Below are positions 59,740 through 64,000 of a DNA stretch of 64,000 nt, one piece after another. This stretch comes from Adiantum capillus-veneris. Its lineage: Eukaryota > Streptophyta > Polypodiopsida > Polypodiales > Pteridaceae. Location of the stretch: contig CM043960.1 in NCBI GenBank assembly GCA_014529385.2, forward strand, positions 120,155,043 to 120,219,042, given 5' to 3'. Both the position numbers and the translations under genes were made by a program. Within the stretch, counting starts at the first letter, position 1. Each line of letters opens with the position of its first letter. The notes under the pieces were generated by a model. It was given only the letters and a program-made list of their open reading frames with translations, made no database searches and was not told where the DNA came from.

Positions 59740-60987
59740 CTGCCACATCCAATGTTAGATCATAGGGCTTAGAGCTTTCCCCTAACTGGAATTCGGTGAT
59801 GCCTAATTTCCGTCGTGGCCTTGATGGCCTCTTGCTAGTCTCTGCTTTCATGCTTCTCTCATCATCAGATTGTGTAGCTTTCTCCCTCATAGCTTTCTTT
59901 ACAGTCATGGCTTCAAATGGTTCTACAAAGGTTACCTTCTCCTTACCCTTATCCCTCTCCTTTGCTCTGGTGGATCCACTACTATGGCCTTTCCTTTCTC
60001 TTCTAGCCTTATGATGTTTACAGGGTGATCAGGTGGTGGTGCCGGTGGAAGAGGTGGAATGGGTGCTTGTGGTGGTGCCTGGGGTGGACGTAAAATTTGT
60101 GTTGGTGGGGCTTGTGCTCGGGGTGGGGGTGTTCTTTCTCTAGGAGGTGACAGTTGGTTCCTCCTACCTCCTCTATTATAGTTTTGTTGTGGTTTGGAAC
60201 AGTAGTACATACCATGACCATCTTCTCCGCAGTTGTAGAAGTGATACTCACTGTTTTGTCGTCGTGCTCTTCTCGGGTCTTGATCTCTTTCTTGATTTCT
60301 TCCTTGCTATATCAAGTGGACAGACAAATTTTGTAGTTGGTCAGTAATATGGGCCAACATATCTTGTTGGTCATCTCTTACCCCAGGAGCCGGTGGTGGT
60401 GGAGGAATGGTGGTTGTTGTGGTTGTTAGTCAACGCAATGTTCCTGCTTCTATTGACTCGGGTTCTTTGGATTTCATTCGTAGCTTCTTGTCCTTAAGGC
60501 GAGCAATCTCGATGGCTAACTCGTATGTAGCTGAGAATCTACCCTTCACCTTATCCTTGAGAAGCAGCCATAAGCCATGCATGAACCGATACTTTTTTAG
60601 GAAATCAAGTGCAGCTTCCCCTATTGCTAGTGACTCAACCCACCGTTCCCACAAATCCACAAATTTGGACTCATAGGTGGCATATTCTAAAAGACCCTCC
60701 TGCTTTAAGTCTCTCAACTTGTCCCACAGCTTCTCTGAAGTGGTACCTCCCCCAAAGCACCTCTTAAAAGAAGTTTTTAAGGGCTCCCAGTCATCCTTAG
60801 TTGCTGGTGGAAGTGCGTTGTACCATGAACTAGCTTCTACTTCATGAGATGCTTAAAGATTCTAACCCAGGATTCATTTGTATCTTTGTTGCTTACTACA
60901 CATGCTACTTCAAAGTCATCTAGGAAATCTGTTACGAAATCCTCCCCCTTCTTTCCTTTAAATGTTGGAAATGCTACACTTGACATG
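59740..60987 (-). pseudogene. gag, inverted Tat copy
   Basis: Contains the same MSSVAFPTFKGKKG start, the same TAG and frame changes and the same decayed zinc knuckle as the direct copy. A small deletion in the GGATCCACCAGAGC region (CCCAGAGC in the direct copy) shifts the last segment, shortening the final frame. Confidence 0.8.
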
Positions 60988-61529
60988 ATTACTGAGAGAG
61001 AGATCTAGAAAGACACATTGGTTAGCTTGCAATCAAAAGGTTTTTTTTCTTTCTTTTTTTTTCTTTTACAAGGAGGCATGTATACCCTTTTATACTAGAA
61101 CATGGATTAAAATCTCAAATGATACATTGCCTTGTACCAAAGGTAAGACAAATGGCTGATCTGATGCCAGCAGAACCTCAAAGAAGCACTCCCCACCTAG
61201 CATGGTGTCGATGACGTGCTGGTAGTGAGCCTTTAAGTCCAGTATTACCTTGATTGAGTGTACTCATATTGGAATGTGTGATCTGCTTTGAGGTAAGTTG
61301 TACTGATTCATGTGAAGCTTAGAGGTCCTTAGTCACTGTCCAAGCTTGTGGGGAGGGTGGTGTTCTTTCCTAAAACAAGCTCAGTAGATCTCTAGTCTCT
61401 CTCGTGAGAGTGTGAGCATGTGCTTCCGTTATCTATGCTGCAGCATCAGGTGCGACTTGGAAACTGACTGTGATAATTACTTCGGTGACTTGAGTTACCC
61501 GATTCTCGAAGTAGCATAGTGTTGATTCT

Positions 61530-61799
61530 CTATTGTGCAGAGCTCCCTCCATCTTGTTGTTGTGGGTTGGTTGTAGGTTGTGGACATGGTTTCGACATTC
61601 TCCTTCTTCTTCTTGGTACCCGGCCTATGTATATCCATTGAGTTTGGCATGTTGGTTGACTCTCCCACTGCAAATTGATTACCGTTACGCCTGGCACTCG
61701 AGCTTCGATGGAGATGCGGAGTTTGTCCAATTGTGCTTGGAGCTCTTCTTCTTCGGTCGTCCAGTTAGGGAACCCTACTAGCCATTCATCCATCCACAA
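61530..61799 (-). CDS. Leader reading frame, inverted Tat copy
   Basis: 89 codons, unchanged relative to 30616-30885. Function unknown. Confidence 0.3.
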   Translation of the reverse strand: MWMDEWLVGFPNWTTEEEELQAQLDKLRISIEARVPGVTVINLQWESQPTCQTQWIYIGRVPRRRRRMSKPCPQPTTNPQQQDGGSSAQ

Positions 61800-61871
61800 A
61801 AGTTTAGGGGTTTTAGTCTTGTAAACTGGAGGGTTTCATGAAAGGATCCTCGGTGGGGGCGCCAAGAAAAA

Positions 61872-62839
61872 TGCTAGCCTAAAATGACATACCATATGGG
61901 GTGGTCTCTACAACACACATAGCCTGAACATCCCCAAGTAGCATCTGAAGGTAGGAGTAATCCTATAGGTAGAGAGGGGCATCACCTAGCATAAGTGCGG
62001 CATACACAACCTAGGGTAGCAAAAGTGAGATGCTCTCTAGGTAACCAACATGAAATGGTGATATAGAAAACGTCCACATGTAGAAAATGCCTAGTCAATA
62101 GTTAGGAGTGTGTGTACGAGGGAGATATGTGACAAGGTTGGAAAGGAGCTTACTGACTGATTGGAGAGGCCGCACGTGATGGAGTACAAGCAGAGTGATA
62201 TACATGACACAAAGCATCCCGCGAATGAGAGAAAGCAAAACTAAGGAGAACAGAGAATGGACCCCAAAGATCAAGACAAGATAGCACCCTTTTATTGGCT
62301 ATGATGATACTTACAAATGGTGGTCTTGATGGTTACAAACCTGGCTCTTGGCACTAGGGATTCATGATGGAATGCGAGCACCATATGGTGCATGGCGAAG
62401 TTGGAGTTAGCGGGAAGGTTAGATGAGGAAAAACATCAAGATGATGCAGCCATCGACAACGTCAATCACCCACATCGAGAGCGGCCCAAGGTATCATGGT
62501 GTTGATGCAATCAATCAAGCATGCTAATGTTGCCTTGTGGGAGAGTAGTGACTACCTTATCTGCATGGAGTGGCCGTGACTAGTAACTCAACCATGGTAT
62601 GGTGGATAATGGGGCAAATGGTGATGTTGCCAATACTAAAATGTCCAAGCTTTCAACTCAACAGGATGCCATGATCTCTCTAGCTTGGGGTGCATTATGT
62701 GCTTAGTGGTGATTACCATATAGAATGCATGGAGCTAGTGTATTCCTCCCTTACTTGTGTCTCTCTCTTTGTGCTTAGCGGAGGCCTCTCTATATAGGCT
62801 TGAGAGGTGTTCCTTACCCAATGGTCCTTGCAAATATCC
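61872..62839 (-). repeat. Partial LTR, inverted Tat copy
   Basis: The last 968 bp of the 5' LTR, ending at GGCTAGCA and broken inside GGATATTTGCAAGGACC. Nearly identical to 29576-30543. Confidence 0.92.
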
Positions 62840-62841
62840 CA

Positions 62842-63523
62842 AATGGAGTGAAGTACCAAGTGATTTAAAAAACAGGGTCATCAGCATACTTCATGATGAG
62901 TTTCCCGTTCCAACACGGGATCAGCACTTCAATGAAGACCTGATGAAGATTCGAATGCGCGAATACTGCAAACACAAGCGTTCCAAAGTGCAAAAAGCAA
63001 TCAAGCATGGGTGGAACAGGCCAGATTGGCTGGCCAAAGAAGATTGGAAGAATGCGAAGAAAGCAACGCGCGAGAATCCCGACAAGTGGAAGCAACAAAA
63101 GGATGCAGCAAGAACGTGAGTAGAGGCAGGGAGCTCGCACCACTTGGGGAGCGGTGGATGGGCATCATTTGAGGCCGATTTTGTAAGTGTTTTTGCATTG
63201 CTCTTTATGTTCGATAGTTTAGGGTTTATGAGTTTTTTAATTCTAACATAATGAATTCTTTGTATGTTTTGACAGTGGTCGATGACACGACGTGATCCCA
63301 CACCGTACGAGCGCGAGTACGCAGGAAGGAAGGGCTTAAACGCCCTGATGGACATTCTCAGTCCTCACGGCGGCATGGTTAGTACTAGGGTTTACTCTTT
63401 TTTATTTTTTGTATTGTTTTATAAATGTCGTTATATGTTTATACTTACTGAAAGTTGTCTTATTGTCTTTTTTTGCAGAATCCGAAAGATACGCCGCTTG
63501 GACGCGATGAGACGTCTGACTAG
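62842..63523 (+). pseudogene. CACTA second transposase-like protein, C-terminal part, two introns
   Basis: Exon to 63182 encodes KWSEVPSDLKNRVISILHDE, NEDLMKIRMREYCKHKRS, KAIKHGWNRPDWLAKEDWK and GSGGWASFEADF. Intron 63183-63275 (GTAAGT...GACAG), exon 63276-63377 (WSMTRRDPTPYEREYAGRKG ... LSPHGGM), intron 63378-63478 (GTTAGT...TGCAG), exon 63479-63523 (NPKDTPLGRDETSD, stop). All three junctions keep phase 0. A single in-frame TGA at 63117-63119 and the loss of the 5' part make it a pseudogene. It is better preserved than the 9.5-10.1 kb copy. Confidence 0.7.
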
Positions 63524-63856
63524 ACGACGTCAGTTTAGCCGTAGCTAGATAGCATTAGTTTAGGGTTTCTCATAGCTTATGTATCATGAGACGGATTTTA
63601 TACGTCTTTTTGAACCATGTATATTATTACATTTGTCACCGCAGTTCATTTTGCCAATCAATTCTTTATGCCTATGATGTTGTACAATTGTCATTATTAC
63701 ATTTGCCAATCAATTCATTTTGCCTATGATATGTACAATTGTCAATTTTACGCTTGTCAATTTTGCAAACAATGCGTCTTGTGGGTGACTATTTTGGGTC
63801 TATTATCTACCCTTGCACTTTTTTTAAAAAGTGAATCAAGTACAATATGGTTGATG

Positions 63857-63885
63857 GGTGGCAGGGCATTCAATGCCCTGCCACC
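63857..63885. repeat. Perfect subterminal hairpin of the CACTA family
   Basis: GGTGGCAGGGCATT, one central C, and AATGCCCTGCCACC form a 29-nt perfect inverted repeat located between the gene and the subterminal repeats. Confidence 0.85.
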
Positions 63886-63899
63886 AAAAAAATTTCTCT

Positions 63900-64000
63900 C
63901 GGGCGTCGCTATAACCGTCGCTATTTATGGCTCTGTAGCATCGCTATGAGCGTCGCTATAGACTTCTGTTTAACCGTCGCTATGAGCGTCTCTATATAGC
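63900..64000. repeat. CACTA subterminal repeats at window end
   Basis: Repeated CGTCGCTATA, CATCGCTATGAGCGTCGC and CCGTCGCTATGAGCGTC units, matching 8941-9090 in inverse orientation. Confidence 0.8.

Larger units (their letters stand above)
55920..62839 (-). mobile_element. Inverted, truncated duplicate of the Tat element (5' LTR part to integrase)
   Basis: Minus-strand sequence matches 29576-36497 end to end, almost base for base (6920 versus 6922 bp). It holds 968 bp of LTR, PBS, leader frame, gag, protease, RT, both RNase H domains and integrase, but neither element end. The right edge stops inside the LTR after GGATATTTG, the left edge inside the last integrase codons after CTCAAACCTTAT. 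It matches the direct element's 5' LTR and not its 3' LTR at distinguishing sites, and shares its integrase frameshift and RNase H stop. This makes it a segmental duplication. Confidence 0.92.
62840..64000 (+). mobile_element. 3' half of a second CACTA element, continuing past the window
   Basis: Sequence related to the 8.9-10.1 kb element but in the opposite orientation: the second transposase-like gene with two introns, the GGTGGCAGGGCATT hairpin and a cluster of GTCGCTAT subterminal units up to the last base. The left edge abuts the Tat LTR fragment directly, so the 5' half is missing. The terminal CACTA end should lie just beyond the window. Confidence 0.8.

Overview
The window is nuclear DNA of a land plant, most probably a seed plant with a repeat-rich genome. 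The evidence is the mix of decayed plant-type transposons (Ty3/gypsy chromovirus and Tat lineages, Ty1/copia, En/Spm-CACTA, LINE), initiator-tRNA-Met and TGGCGCC-type primer binding sites, GT-AG introns in the CACTA genes, and very long (CT)n, (GT)n and poly-G tracts. I cannot name the species. There are no bacterial features, rRNA or tRNA genes, and no convincing intact host gene.

Layout. 0-8.9 kb is an old repeat graveyard: three tandem long hairpins (1.8-2.6 kb), copia and gypsy gag debris, and a satellite-like array whose monomers carry a 20-bp palindrome (5.6-7.6 kb). 8.9-12.2 kb is a decayed CACTA element on the minus strand, followed by microsatellites and a CTAA-rich minisatellite. 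13.56-22.32 kb is a full-length but inactivated chromodomain-type gypsy element with 1.6-kb LTRs. 22.3-25.6 kb holds a direct repeat pair around a LINE fragment, and 25.56-27.6 kb is a copia pol remnant. Into its downstream flank a Tat-type gypsy element (27.73-39.49 kb, 2.8-kb LTRs, two RNase H domains) inserted with a GCAT target duplication. 40.3-42.6 kb is a short-LTR non-coding element carrying a 465-bp foldback. 43.1-44.8 kb is a decayed reverse transcriptase of Penelope-like type. 45-53 kb is mostly unassigned, ending in a broken histone H3-like gene on the minus strand with CENH3-like residues. 53.6-55.3 kb is an array of ten about 70-bp hairpins. 55.92-62.84 kb is an inverted, nearly identical copy of the 5' LTR-to-integrase part of the Tat element, joined directly to the 3' half of a second CACTA element that runs off the window.

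The parts do not form a pathway. What ties the window together is repeated formation of inverted repeats at four scales: 20-bp palindromes in a satellite, about 70-bp hairpins in tandem, 150-200-bp hairpins in tandem, and a 6.9-kb inverted duplication with a 19.4-kb spacer. The Tat copy in inverse orientation resembles the 5' LTR rather than the 3' LTR and shares inactivating lesions with the direct copy, so it looks like a segmental inverted duplication, not a second retrotransposition. The most interesting items are that duplication and its junctions, the two hairpin arrays, the H3/CENH3-like pseudogene and the Penelope-like reverse transcriptase.
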